This document shows, in pieces, positions 45,732-54,789 of a stretch of 64,000 nucleotides of DNA (positions are counted from its first letter, which is position 1; each line of letters opens with the position of its first letter). The DNA lies in contig CAWBZG010000005.1 of NCBI GenBank assembly GCA_963793245.1, forward strand, positions 806,001 through 870,000, written 5' to 3'. The notes under the pieces were generated by a model, which did no database searches, was not told the DNA's origin, and saw nothing but the letters and a program-made list of their open reading frames with translations. This stretch comes from CAXBBB01 sp963793245 (GTDB lineage: Bacteria; Bacteroidota; Rhodothermia; Rhodothermales; BA12). Position numbers and translations under genes: made by a program.

Positions 45732-46199
45732 TTACGCGCCCCCCAGAAGCTCTCGAATGGTCGCCTGCCGAAAGTCGAAAATCCGATCCAGTTGCCATCG
45801 CACGATGGGATGCGCAATCTCGCCCAATGGATAGAGCGGCAGCGCATAGCGCACCGCATCCTCGACGCGTGTGCCGCCTTCTTCTTCCTCAAACGTGTGC
45901 GTGTGATGCCACACGCGGTACGGCCCCTTCCGCTGTTCGTCGACGAACAGGCTGGGTGGCTCCCATCGGCTGATCTCGGTTCGCCAGCCGAATGGGATGC
46001 CGAACAGTGCCAAGCGGTACTCGATGATCGCGCCCTGCACCATCTCATCCGGCGCTTTGGCGATGCGGAAGTCCAACTCAGGCGGCGTGATGCGGCCCAG
46101 GTTTTCGGCCTCGGCGAAGAACGCAAACACCTCTTCGCGCGGCAGCGGGACGTGCGTCGTGCGCGTGAGCAGGTGTGTCCGGGGCAGGGCGAAAGCCAT
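45732..46199 (-). CDS. SRPBCC-family (START-like) protein
   Basis: 155 residues. LTRTTHVPLPREEVFAFFAEAENLGRITPPELDFRI is the typical start of coenzyme-Q-binding/polyketide-cyclase-like SRPBCC proteins, followed by IIEYRLALFGIPFGWRTEISRWEPPSLFVDEQRKGPYRVWHHTHTFEE. These have a deep hydrophobic pocket for a small ligand. The ligand is unknown. It lies four bases downstream of metK on the same strand and convergent with ruvA. Confidence 0.85.
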   Translation of the reverse strand: MAFALPRTHLLTRTTHVPLPREEVFAFFAEAENLGRITPPELDFRIAKAPDEMVQGAIIEYRLALFGIPFGWRTEISRWEPPSLFVDEQRKGPYRVWHHTHTFEEEEGGTRVEDAVRYALPLYPLGEIAHPIVRWQLDRIFDFRQATIRELLGGA

Positions 46200-46203
46200 C
46201 TGT

Positions 46204-47376
46204 TTACAGGTTCGCCGCTGCTGCTTTGAGTTCGTCGACCTTGTCAGTCCGTTCCCACGTGAATGCGTCGCCTGTGCGCCCGAAGTGGCCGTAGGCGGCG
46301 GTCTGGCGGAAGCGGGGGCGTTTCAAGTCGAGCGCGCGGATGATGCCGGTCGGCGTCAGGGGGAAAACGTCGCGGACGATTTTGGACAAGTCCGCTGATG
46401 CGTGCGAGCCGGTCCCGAACGTGTCGACGTTGACCGACACGGGCTGGGCGACGCCGATGGCGTAGGCGAGTTGGACGAGCACTTCATCGGCCAGCCCCGC
46501 AGCGACCAAGTTTTTGGCGACGTAGCGCGCCATGTACGCGGCCGAGCGGTCGACTTTGCTGGCGTCCTTACCGCTGAACGCGCCGCCGCCGTGCGCGCCC
46601 TTGCCGCCGTACGTGTCGACGATGATCTTGCGGCCTGTCAGTCCGGCGTCGCCATGCGGACCGCCGATGACGAATTTGCCCGTCGGGTTGACGTGGAGAA
46701 TCAGGTCGGCATCCACAAGATCAGCCGGAAGGACGCGCGGAAGCAGGTGCTCGACGACGTCGGCCTTGATCTGTTCGAGCGAGACCTCGTCGGCGTGCTG
46801 CGTAGAGACGACGACGGTGTGGACGCGCTCGACGGTTTTGCGGTCGTTGGCGTACTGGATCGTGACCTGGCTCTTGGAGTCGGGGCGCAGATACGTCATC
46901 ACCTCTCCCCCCTTGCGGATCGCTGCGAGTTCTTGGACCAAGCGGTGCGACAGGTGCAGACCGAGCGGCATCAACTCTTCGGTTTCGCGCGTGGCGTAGC
47001 CGAACATCATACCCTGATCGCCCGCCCCTTGCTCTTCGTGCAGTCCGCCGCCCTCGTTGACGCCCTGGGCGATATCGGGGCTTTGCTCATGGATCGACGA
47101 GATGACGCCGCAGCTTTCGGCGTCGAAGCGGAGGGCTGGATTGGTATACCCGATGTCGCGGATCACGTCGCGGGCGACCTGCTGCACGTCGACCCATGCA
47201 CTCGACGTCACCTCTCCGGCCAGCACGACGAGTCCAGTCGTGACCAGCGTCTCGACGGCGACGCGGCTTTCCGGATCTTGTTCGAGAAGCGCGTCGAGGA
47301 CGGCGTCCGAGATCTGGTCGGCGACCTTGTCGGGGTGGCCTTCTGAGACGGATTCGGACGTGAAGAGGTACGGCAT
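46204..47376 (-). CDS. metK: S-adenosylmethionine synthase
   Basis: The ATG at 47376 gives 390 residues. MPYLFTSESVSEGHPDKVADQISDAVLDALL, the hexapeptide-like GAGDQGMMFGYATRETEELMPLGLHLSHRLV, and GGGAFSGKDASKVDRSAAYMARYVAKN are the MetK signatures (ATP loops and metal ligands). It makes SAM from methionine and ATP. A longer in-frame start at 47574 would pass through the candidate leader structure and is rejected. Divergent from acpP. Confidence 0.97.
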   Translation of the reverse strand: MPYLFTSESVSEGHPDKVADQISDAVLDALLEQDPESRVAVETLVTTGLVVLAGEVTSSAWVDVQQVARDVIRDIGYTNPALRFDAESCGVISSIHEQSPDIAQGVNEGGGLHEEQGAGDQGMMFGYATRETEELMPLGLHLSHRLVQELAAIRKGGEVMTYLRPDSKSQVTIQYANDRKTVERVHTVVVSTQHADEVSLEQIKADVVEHLLPRVLPADLVDADLILHVNPTGKFVIGGPHGDAGLTGRKIIVDTYGGKGAHGGGAFSGKDASKVDRSAAYMARYVAKNLVAAGLADEVLVQLAYAIGVAQPVSVNVDTFGTGSHASADLSKIVRDVFPLTPTGIIRALDLKRPRFRQTAAYGHFGRTGDAFTWERTDKVDELKAAAANL

Positions 47377-47468
47377 CGAAAAACGGTGGGTCGAGCGAGT
47401 GGGGAGCGTCAGCAGGCGTAGGGAACGCGAAAGCCGCTTTGTAAGCCCGTCGGCGCGGCAGGTTCGCG

Positions 47469-47564
47469 CATCCGGTCGGCATTTTGCACGCAGCAGTGTT
47501 CGGAACAGCGGCCCGCGCGGGCGCGTGGTTGCCCGTCGTGGACAGCCGCCGTAGCTTTCGGATG
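47469..47564 (-). promoter_or_regulatory. Candidate SAM-responsive leader of metK
   Basis: On the minus strand, CATCCG (47564-47559) pairs perfectly with CGGATG (47474-47469), closing a 96-base region that ends 92 bases before metK. Inside is a 5-bp hairpin whose 3' side runs into GGGCAACC (47534-47527), reminiscent of the GGCAACC box of SAM-I riboswitches, then a GC-rich helix and TTCC. The GGAGGGA-type kink-turn of classical SAM-I is not visible, so it may be a variant or a coincidence. Gene context (metK) is exactly where such an element would be expected. Confidence 0.3.
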
Positions 47565-47623
47565 ACACATCCACTTGTCGGCATGCGCCGACTCCTCCTC
47601 TTACTCATCCCCACATCCGCATT

Positions 47624-47860
47624 ATGAGCACCGTAGCAGACCAGGTCAAAGCCATCATCGTCGACAAGCTCGGCGTAGACGCCCCCGACGTCGTCACCGA
47701 AGCCTCGTTCACCAACGACTTGGGCGCCGACTCGCTCGATATCGTCGAACTCGTCATGGAGTTCGAAAAGGAGTTCGGCATCAACATCCCCGACGAGGAC
47801 GCCGAGAAGATCTCGACCGTCGGCGACGCCGTCAGCTACATGGAAGAAAAGACCGCGTGA
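47624..47860 (+). CDS. acpP: Acyl carrier protein
   Basis: 78 residues, acidic. The phosphopantetheine site is Ser37 in LGADSLDIVELVMEFEKEFGI. It carries acyl chains during fatty-acid synthesis. It is followed by fabF after 188 bases, the usual order. Confidence 0.97.
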   Translation: MSTVADQVKAIIVDKLGVDAPDVVTEASFTNDLGADSLDIVELVMEFEKEFGINIPDEDAEKISTVGDAVSYMEEKTA

Positions 47861-47912
47861 CCTCGCGGACAGACGACGCGGCTGTTAGGGCGCGCGTCTC
47901 GTGACTCCTTGA

Positions 47913-47958
47913 CGACGCACCCGCGATCCAGCTTCGGCTCGGAATCGCGGGTGCGTCG
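47913..47958 (+). terminator. Strong hairpin between acpP and fabF
   Basis: A perfect 15-bp inverted repeat (47913-47927 with 47944-47958; CGACGCACCCGCGAT) with a 16-base loop lies in the acpP-fabF gap. There is no clear U tract. It may attenuate or process the transcript so that acpP is made in excess over fabF, as cells need; that is inference. Confidence 0.55.
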
Positions 47959-48048
47959 CTCGTATAGAGCAATGCGCGCCGGAGTGCATCCCAACGCACC
48001 ACCCGGACGTATCCACCACCTTCGGCTTTCTCACCCAAACCGCTCCCC

Positions 48049-49323
48049 ATGCCTTCCCCTACCACTGACCCCTCCCGCCGCGCTGTCGTCACCGGACTGG
48101 GCACTGTTTCGCCGCTGGGCATCGACACTCCGAGTTCGTGGGACGCGCTGCGCGAAGGCCGCAGCGGAGTCGGCCCGATCACACGCTTCGACCCGGCTGA
48201 CTACCCGACGCACTTCGCAGCCCAGGTACCGGACAGCTTCGACCCGCACATCGCCATCGACAAAAAACTGTCGCGCCGCCTCGACCCGTACGCCCGGTTT
48301 AGCCTGGTCGCCGCGAGGGAAGCTATCCTCGACGCCGGACTCGACACCGCGTCGATGACCGACAAAGAGCGCGCGCGCGCGGGCGTCACATTCGGAGCGG
48401 GCATGGGAGGCATGCACATCTACTACGAGCAGGCGCAAAACCTGATGAACTATGGGCCGAGCCGCGTCTCGCCGTTCTTCATCCCGATGCTCATTACGGA
48501 CATGATTCCGGGTCTGATCTCGATGGAGTACGGACTGCGCGGCCCCAACTACGCCATCGTATCTGCCTGCGCGACGGGTAACAACAACATCGGCGAGGCC
48601 GTCATGCTCATCCAGGCCGGACGTGTCGACGTGATGGTCACCGGATCGGGCGATGCGTCAGTCAACGAAACGGGCGTCGCAGGCTTTACGGCAATGAAGG
48701 CGATGTCGACCCGCAACAACGATCCGCAGACGGCCAGCCGCCCATTCGACCTCAACCGCGACGGCTTCGTGATGGGCGAAGGCGCCGGAGCGCTCGTCGT
48801 CGAGAGCCTCGCTCACGCTCAGGCGCGCGGCGCCCGCATCTACTGCGAGATCACCGGGCTGGGCATGAGCGCCGACGCGTATCACATTACGGCTCCGCAC
48901 CCCGAAGGCATCGGTGCCGCGCTGGGCATGCAAGGCGCCCTCGACGACGCCAGCCTCAACGCGTCCGACGTGGACTACCTCAACATGCACGGCACGAGCA
49001 CGCCGCTGGGCGACATCGCCGAGACGAACGCTATCAAGCATGTCTTCGGCGAGCACGCCTACACGATGAGCCTGTCGTCGACTAAGAGCATGACGGGCCA
49101 CATGCTGGGTGCCGCTGGTTCGTTCGAGGCCATCGCGTCGATCCTCGCGATCCACCACAACGTGATCCCTCCGACGATCAACTTCGAGACTGCCGACCCG
49201 CAGTGCGACTTGGACTACACGTTCAACGAGGCCAAAGAGAAAGACGTCAAGATCGCCGTGAGCAACGCATTCGGCTTCGGCGGCCACAACACGTCGGTCG
49301 TGTTCGAGCGCTTCGAGGGGTGA
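48049..49323 (+). CDS. fabF: Beta-ketoacyl-ACP synthase II
   Basis: 424 residues. RRAVVTGLGTVSPLGI at the start, catalytic Cys174 in VSACATGNNNIGEA, His in NMHGTSTPLGD, and His in KSMTGHMLGAAGSFEA give the full Cys-His-His triad. It condenses malonyl-ACP with acyl-ACP. The last nine codons (FERFEG end) recur at the 3' end of the antitoxin gene 688 bases downstream. Confidence 0.97.
   Translation: MPSPTTDPSRRAVVTGLGTVSPLGIDTPSSWDALREGRSGVGPITRFDPADYPTHFAAQVPDSFDPHIAIDKKLSRRLDPYARFSLVAAREAILDAGLDTASMTDKERARAGVTFGAGMGGMHIYYEQAQNLMNYGPSRVSPFFIPMLITDMIPGLISMEYGLRGPNYAIVSACATGNNNIGEAVMLIQAGRVDVMVTGSGDASVNETGVAGFTAMKAMSTRNNDPQTASRPFDLNRDGFVMGEGAGALVVESLAHAQARGARIYCEITGLGMSADAYHITAPHPEGIGAALGMQGALDDASLNASDVDYLNMHGTSTPLGDIAETNAIKHVFGEHAYTMSLSSTKSMTGHMLGAAGSFEAIASILAIHHNVIPPTINFETADPQCDLDYTFNEAKEKDVKIAVSNAFGFGGHNTSVVFERFEG
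49297..49323 (+). repeat. Direct repeat copy 1: fabF 3' end
   Basis: The last 27 bases of fabF, including its TGA, match 49985-50011 with one mismatch (TTC/TTT). The repeat encodes VVFERFEG-stop in both places and brackets the TA pair. Confidence 0.92.
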
Positions 49324-49344
49324 GCTTTTGACCCTGCTGCTCCC

Positions 49345-49583
49345 ATGAAGCCAACAGACTACTTCAGCGCAGAACGAGCGAGCGAGGCGTCACGATGGCT
49401 GACGTTGAACGTGCGTTGGCGAACGAACTCAGGCGCGAGATACAACCCGATGGACGCACACGTATATGGGGCTGGGCAGACGCGCTCGACCAATGCCTTC
49501 GCGTCATCGTGGACTCAGATGGCGAGATGTTGATCAACGCGTTTCCTGATCGAAATTGCACCAAAAGCCACAGGTCCCCATGA
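49345..49583 (+). pseudogene. DUF4258 toxin-like protein, frame broken at a CGAG repeat
   Basis: The start at 49345 reads MKPTDYFSAERASE; after a shift near 49380 the sense continues MADVERALANELRREIQPDGRTRIWGWADALDQCLRVIVDSDGEMLINAFPDR to a stop at 49583. This is the DUF4258 layout (a RelE-like fold often found in TA loci). The break lies in three CGAG units; a fourth unit would restore ERASERGVTMADVERAL, the expected family sequence. The span is 239 bases (2 mod 3), consistent with loss of one unit. Its stop overlaps the antitoxin start (ATGA). Confidence 0.7.
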
Positions 49584-50011
49584 TTGAATCCAAGCGCCCC
49601 GCTATACGCTTTCAGTACCATGCCGAGACAGATATGCTGACGATGGTTCTGGTCGACACGCCCTATCAAAGCGATGGGGCTGAAGACACAAACGACCCAG
49701 ACATCGTCTTACACTACCGAGATGATGGTCGCCTCGCCGAAATCGAGATTGAGCACGCATCGACCAAGGTCGATCTAGAGGCGATGCGAAAGAGTCCAAT
49801 CTTCAGCGATTTCCAATCCGAGTTGGATGTTCGATCCATCCGCGAAAAGCTCGGGTTGACGCAGGCGGATTTCGCGGACTCGCTCGGCGTAAGCGTAGGT
49901 GCGGTTCGTAGTTGGGAAAAGGGTAAGCGAGCACCACGCGGTCCGGCTCGACGGCTGATCGAACTGTCTCGCGACCGTCCAGGCGTCGTGTTTGAGCGCT
50001 TCGAGGGGTGA
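49580..50011 (+). CDS. DUF2283-HTH antitoxin fused to a copy of the fabF 3' end
   Basis: 143 residues. N-terminal DUF2283 (IRFQYHAETDMLTMVLVDTP...DIVLHYRDDGRLAEIEIEHAS, about 8-60), then a helix-turn-helix of the XRE/MqsA type (IREKLGLTQADFADSLGVSVGAVRSWEKGKRAPRGPARRLIEL, about 90-132). This combination is a typical antitoxin that also represses its operon. The last nine codons (VVFERFEG) are the fabF C-terminus in frame, so the native 3' end was replaced or joined at this point. Confidence 0.85.
   Translation: MIESKRPAIRFQYHAETDMLTMVLVDTPYQSDGAEDTNDPDIVLHYRDDGRLAEIEIEHASTKVDLEAMRKSPIFSDFQSELDVRSIREKLGLTQADFADSLGVSVGAVRSWEKGKRAPRGPARRLIELSRDRPGVVFERFEG
49985..50011 (+). repeat. Direct repeat copy 2: fabF 3' end fused to antitoxin
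   Basis: Matches 49297-49323 at 26 of 27 bases. The two copies are 688 bases apart and bracket the DUF4258/DUF2283-HTH pair. The transcription terminator of the operon follows this copy, not the first one, suggesting that the TA pair was placed between fabF and its own terminator. Confidence 0.92.
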
Positions 50012-50037
50012 CGCGCATCCTCTCGCACTTTAGGCAT

Positions 50038-50071
50038 AAAGCCGCTCTGGTCGATAGACTGGGGCGGCTTT
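50038..50071 (+). terminator. Intrinsic terminator after fabF/TA operon
   Basis: AAAGCCGC and GCGGCTTT (50038-50045, 50064-50071) form an 8-bp stem followed by TTTTC, a strong Rho-independent terminator located 27 bases after the antitoxin stop. Confidence 0.88.
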
Positions 50072-50099
50072 TTTCATGCGTCGATTAAGAAGGAGGCCG

Positions 50100-52497
50100 A
50101 TGGAACCGATAGCGAAAGCGACTCCCCTACATCCCACCTCCATGTTCGACGCTTCTCGCGCCCTGTCCATCCGCGCCCGACTTTACGCTGGGTTCGGCGT
50201 GATGCTGATCCTCTTGATCGCTACAGGAGCGATGGCGCTCTACATCAGCCACACGTTTCGCGCCGAGCGCGCCTATGCACAAACGCACATCCTGGCGCCG
50301 CTCGAGCGGGTCAGCCACATGGCGACCGCGTTTCAGCAGATGCAGACCTACGCAGCACGAGCCGTTCAGGATGACGATCCCACGACCTTCGCGGCCAACG
50401 TCGACCGAGTGGGCGAACTCGGTGCTGAACTTGCCGAGCAGGAAGCGGCCTTCCGCTCCGCTCTCTCCGATGGCGAACTGGTTGCCGTCTACGACGAGTG
50501 GACAGACGTACGAAAGGCATACGAACGCGAAATCGAGTCCGTCGGCGATCTGGCGATGACAGGTGATACGGAAGCTGTCCGGCTGGCGGTGTCTACGACC
50601 GTCTACGACTCGGCGCAGGAGGTGATGGCGGGGATCGCGAATCTGCGCGAGCAGGTGCTGGCCTATGGAGCAAACGCGACCGCACAGAACGATCAGCGCC
50701 AAACAGGACTTCGGTGGATGCTGGCGCTACTCGTCGGCGTGTCCGTCTTGATCGGGATCGCATTGGCGGCCCTTGTCTCGCGGCGTGTCGCTGATGGGTT
50801 GTCGGACCTCGGCGCCAAGTCGGATCGGCTCGTCGCGGGTGATCACACGGCTGAGTTCGATACGCAGCGGCAAGACGAGATCGGCGCGCTCGGTCGCACG
50901 CTCCAGCGGATGGGCGGTCGGCTCGTCAAGCGGCAGGTCGCTATCGAAGCGATTCTCAACGTGTCGAAGGCCGTCAATCAGGAGCGCGATCTAGACAAAG
51001 GGCTGTATCTGGCGCTCGAAGCCGCGCGCACGATCGCAAGTTCGCGATTTGCTGCGCTCGCCCTGACCGATGCACGTGCGTCTCAGCCGTTCGTGCAAGT
51101 AGGACTGGGCGATGCGTCCAGCCGAAAGACGGCGGACCAGGCGATCTACTCGCTGCTAGAAGCGCATCCCAACGCCGACGCCCCTGAACTCGGCACGATC
51201 CGTCCGCTTCTGGCGCTTCCCGTTCGCGTCAACGACCATCAGGTCGGCACGCTCTATCTCGGGCAGCGGCACGTCGGCGATGGTGCCTTCTCGCAGGACG
51301 ACCGCGACATCGTTTCGGCTCTCGCCGCCGTCCTCGCGGTCACGGTCGACAGCTATCAGGCGGCTGCGGCGCGGCGTTCGGTTCGGAAGCAGTTGGAGCA
51401 GAGCGTCGGCGTGATTCTCGATGCGATGAGCGAGTTCGCTGACGGCAACCTGTCGGTCCATCTGGACGAAGCGTCCGTCGCTGGCTCGTCGATGACCGAA
51501 CTGCCGCGCTTATACGCCGGGTTCAACCGCACCGTCGCCCACGTCGGGGCAGCGATCAAGGAAGTCAGTAATTCCGTCGACGCACTGGCTGCGGCGTCGG
51601 TCGAAATGAGCGCGACGGTCGAGCAGATCGCCTCCAGCACGGACCAGCAATCGCACCAGGCGCAAGACGTGACGCACGCGATGGGCGAGATGGTCGACAC
51701 GATCAACGCCAACGCGTCGGTGTCGATGCAAGCGGCGGAAGCGGCAGCGTCCAACGGTCAGTTTGCTCAGGACGGCGGCGCGATTGTGCACCAGACCGTC
51801 GAAAAAGTGCGCGAGGTGGCGCGCGTGTCGACCGAGACGGCGCAAGACCGTCGCCCGCTTGGGCGCGTCGAGCCGGGAGATCGGCACCATCGCCGCGACG
51901 ATTGCCGAGATCGCCGAGCAGACCAACTTGCTCGCGCTCAACGCCACGATCGAGGCCGCCCGAGCCGGGGAGAGCGGACGCGGATTCGCCGTCGTCGCCG
52001 ACGAAGTGCGCAAACTCGCCGTCCGCACAGCCGACGCCACGCGCACCATCGAGCAGACCATCGCGACGATTCAGACCGATACCGAAACGGCAGTCGGCGC
52101 CATCGAGCGGAGCCGATCCGAAGTCGAACTGGGCGTCTCGCTTGCCGAACGAGCAGGCCAAGCGCTCGAACGCATCGTCGAGGGTACCCACGCCGCGCGC
52201 GACCGCATGATGCAGATCGCAGCGGCGACCGAGGAGCAAAGCGTCACGTCGGCGATGGTCGCCCAGAGCATCGACGCGATCACGGCGGCGACGTCCGAAG
52301 CGGCGCACGGCACGCAGGATGTCGCCCACGCCACCAACGAACTCAGCCGATTGGCGGTATCGCTGCAAGGGACCGTCCACCGCTTCCGCTTCGACGCGCC
52401 TCCTGCCGCTTCGGGCGATGGATACGCAGCGGATCGCGGAGCCATCGCGCCCTCGGCCAGCGTGTCGCCGGTTCATGCGGGCGTTGTGCCGAGTTGA
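50100..52497 (+). pseudogene. Methyl-accepting chemotaxis protein with GAF domain, one apparent +1 frameshift
   Basis: The ATG at 50100 lies just after AAGGAGG; ATG 50142 is an alternative. A membrane helix (FGVMLILLIATGAMALYIS), a periplasmic four-helix sensor, a second helix (LALLVGVSVLIGIALAALVS), HAMP, a GAF domain (LDKGLYLALEAARTIASSRFAALAL...), then the signalling domain. Near 51843 one extra base (GCGCAAG readable as GCG or GCC plus AAG) moves the frame before EIAEQTNLLALNATIEAARAGESGRGFAVVADEVRKLAVRT. The span is 2398 bases (1 mod 3). A cytoplasmic GAF in a chemoreceptor could sense a small ligand or redox state. Confidence 0.88.
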
Positions 52498-52531
52498 CGG
52501 ATGGGCTTTGGCTCCCTGCCAGGTCTCCCGG

Positions 52532-54553
52532 TCAACCCAACTTATCGCCTGACTCCAGCCGCTCGCGCTGCTCTTTGCGCTCGGCCATTTCCGCGCGCTC
52601 CTGTGCCACGACGGGCGGGTCGTCCGCATGAAGCGTGGCGGGTTCTGCCGACGGCGCTTCGCCAACGCCCGGCGGCGGTGTGCCCATGCGCGGCTCTCCC
52701 AATGCTTCGAAGTCGTTCGGGTCCAGCGTGGGCAGTTCGACGCCCGAGTCGACGAAGGCGATGAGTAGGTCGCCGGGGAACGCTTTGGTGTCGTCCAGTC
52801 CTTCGGCGACGACGCGCACCTTGCCCGCGCTGGGAACGACGAAGAGTGGAATGGAGCGCTTACCGAACTGCTTGGTGAACGCCTGGGCGTCGAACGCCTC
52901 GGTCAGCCGCACGACTTCGAGCGAGGCGCCCTTTTCGAGTCGCTCCTCGATGGAGCGATACGTCGTGTGCGCGCCGAAGAGCGGACGCCCGCGCAGGTGC
53001 GTCGCAAGCTCGCCCTCGGAGTCTGCCGCCGAGTCCTGCCGAGCCGACAGTTGGTAGACATCGTTGGTGCCGAACGCTTCGGCGAAGTTGAGTGCGGCCA
53101 GACTGTTGACCTCGTCGTTGGGCGTCAGCGCAAGCAGCCTGCCGATGCCGCCCAGATCGAGTTCGTCGAAGATCGTTTCGCTGAGCACGTTGGCCTGAAT
53201 CGCGTCGAGTTTGGCGCGGTGCGCGTTTCGGACGTGCATCGGGTTCGCGTCGATCAGCAGCACTTTGACACCCTGCTCTTTGAGCGCCCTGCCGATGCGC
53301 CACGCCCACGCATGCGCGCCGACGATCAGCACGCCCTGTGGATCCGGGTGCGCCAGTCCCAGCCAGCGCGCCAGCGGCGAGATCGTCAGTCCATAGACGA
53401 GAACCGTCCCGACGATGACCAGAAAGATGATCGGCACGATGATATCGCCCTGCCCCGGCAGGATCTCGTTGACGCGAATCGAGAAGATGCTCGCGACGGC
53501 AGCGGCGACGATTCCGCGCGGAGCCAGCCACGCCAGAAACGCCTTCTCGCGCCAGTCGATGCGCGTCCCGATCGTCGACAGGTAGACGGCGAGCGGACGG
53601 ATCGCCAGCATCATGACGGCCAGAAACGCGAGGCTTCCGGGCGTCACGTAGTCCAGCGCGGACTTGTCGAGCCGGGCGCTCAGAATGATGAACAAGACCG
53701 AGATCAGCAGCACGCGCAGGTCCTCTTTGAACTCAACGATGCGGCGGATCGGCGCGTAGTTCTGGTTCGCCATGAAGATGCCCATCAGCGTCGTCGCCAG
53801 CAGGCCGCTCTCGTGTTGCAGCATCTCGGTCAGCGCAAAAACGGCGACGACCACCATCAGCGCGACGGAGTTTTGCAGGTAGTCGGGCAGCAGTCGCCGA
53901 CGCAGCAGCATCACCAGCAGCGCCGCGCCCGCCAGCGCCCCGCCGATGCCGATAAACAGTTCTTTGACGATGCCCTCGAACGTGTGGAAGACCAGCGCGC
54001 CCAGGCCTTGTACGCCCGGCTCGTTGATGAGCAGAATCGTTTCGAGCACCAGGACCGCCAGAATCGCCCCGACCGGATCGACGACGATTCCCTCCCACTT
54101 GGCAATCGTCCCGACGCGCCCCGTCGGACGCACGTGGCGCAGCAGCGGGATGATGACCGTCGGCCCCGTGACGGTCAGGATGCCGCCGATGATCGCCGCG
54201 ATGCTCACGCTCACGCCCAGCAGCCAGTAGGCCGCCAGCCCGGTCAGCACGCCCGTCACGGCAACGCCAATCGTGATCAGGTTGCGCACCACGTTGCCCA
54301 CGCCTTCCAACTCGCGCAGCCGGAGCGTTAGCCCGCCCTCGAACAGGATGATGCCGACGGCCAGCGACACAAAAGCGAACAGCCCGTCACCTTGCAACAA
54401 GGCTGGGTCGAGCATCCCCGTCACCGGCCCGGCGAGAAACCCGAACGCCAGCAGCAGCAGGATCGACGGCAGCCGGAAGCGCCACGCGAGCCACTGCGCA
54501 CCCACGCCGAGTACGAATACGGCGCCGGCGGCGAGGAGGAGAGTTTCGGTCAA
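52532..54553 (-). CDS. CPA-type Na+(K+)/H+ antiporter with TrkA_N domain
   Basis: A TTG at 54553 starts LTETLLLAAGAVFVLGVGAQWLAWRFRLPSILLLLAFGFLAGP, the family N-terminus (673 residues); an ATG at 54628 is an alternative. About twelve membrane helices include EGIVVDPVGAILAVLVLE with the ion-binding Asp. A cytoplasmic Rossmann TrkA_N/RCK domain (GVLIVGAHAWAWRIGRALKEQGVKVLLIDANPMHVRNAHR) follows, and the last ~70 residues are acidic and disordered. It exchanges monovalent cations for protons, with nucleotide-gated control likely. Confidence 0.9.
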   Translation of the reverse strand: MTETLLLAAGAVFVLGVGAQWLAWRFRLPSILLLLAFGFLAGPVTGMLDPALLQGDGLFAFVSLAVGIILFEGGLTLRLRELEGVGNVVRNLITIGVAVTGVLTGLAAYWLLGVSVSIAAIIGGILTVTGPTVIIPLLRHVRPTGRVGTIAKWEGIVVDPVGAILAVLVLETILLINEPGVQGLGALVFHTFEGIVKELFIGIGGALAGAALLVMLLRRRLLPDYLQNSVALMVVVAVFALTEMLQHESGLLATTLMGIFMANQNYAPIRRIVEFKEDLRVLLISVLFIILSARLDKSALDYVTPGSLAFLAVMMLAIRPLAVYLSTIGTRIDWREKAFLAWLAPRGIVAAAVASIFSIRVNEILPGQGDIIVPIIFLVIVGTVLVYGLTISPLARWLGLAHPDPQGVLIVGAHAWAWRIGRALKEQGVKVLLIDANPMHVRNAHRAKLDAIQANVLSETIFDELDLGGIGRLLALTPNDEVNSLAALNFAEAFGTNDVYQLSARQDSAADSEGELATHLRGRPLFGAHTTYRSIEERLEKGASLEVVRLTEAFDAQAFTKQFGKRSIPLFVVPSAGKVRVVAEGLDDTKAFPGDLLIAFVDSGVELPTLDPNDFEALGEPRMGTPPPGVGEAPSAEPATLHADDPPVVAQERAEMAERKEQRERLESGDKLG

Positions 54554-54789
54554 AGCGAGTCGGAAAGGTGAGCCGAAAGGTACGGACACGCCAGTTTTCG
54601 ACACTTCGCGCCTGTACCCATCGGACATCGCGAGATGGACTCGCCTGGATCCTGACGACACGGAATATGGAGCGCGGAGGCTTCGCCGCAGAGGGCGCGC
54701 AGACTGCCACCCACGCGTAACGCCCTCGTCGTCGGCGAACGCGATGGGAGCGCGAGCGTGTGGACTGCTCACCCAACTCCGACCTCATT

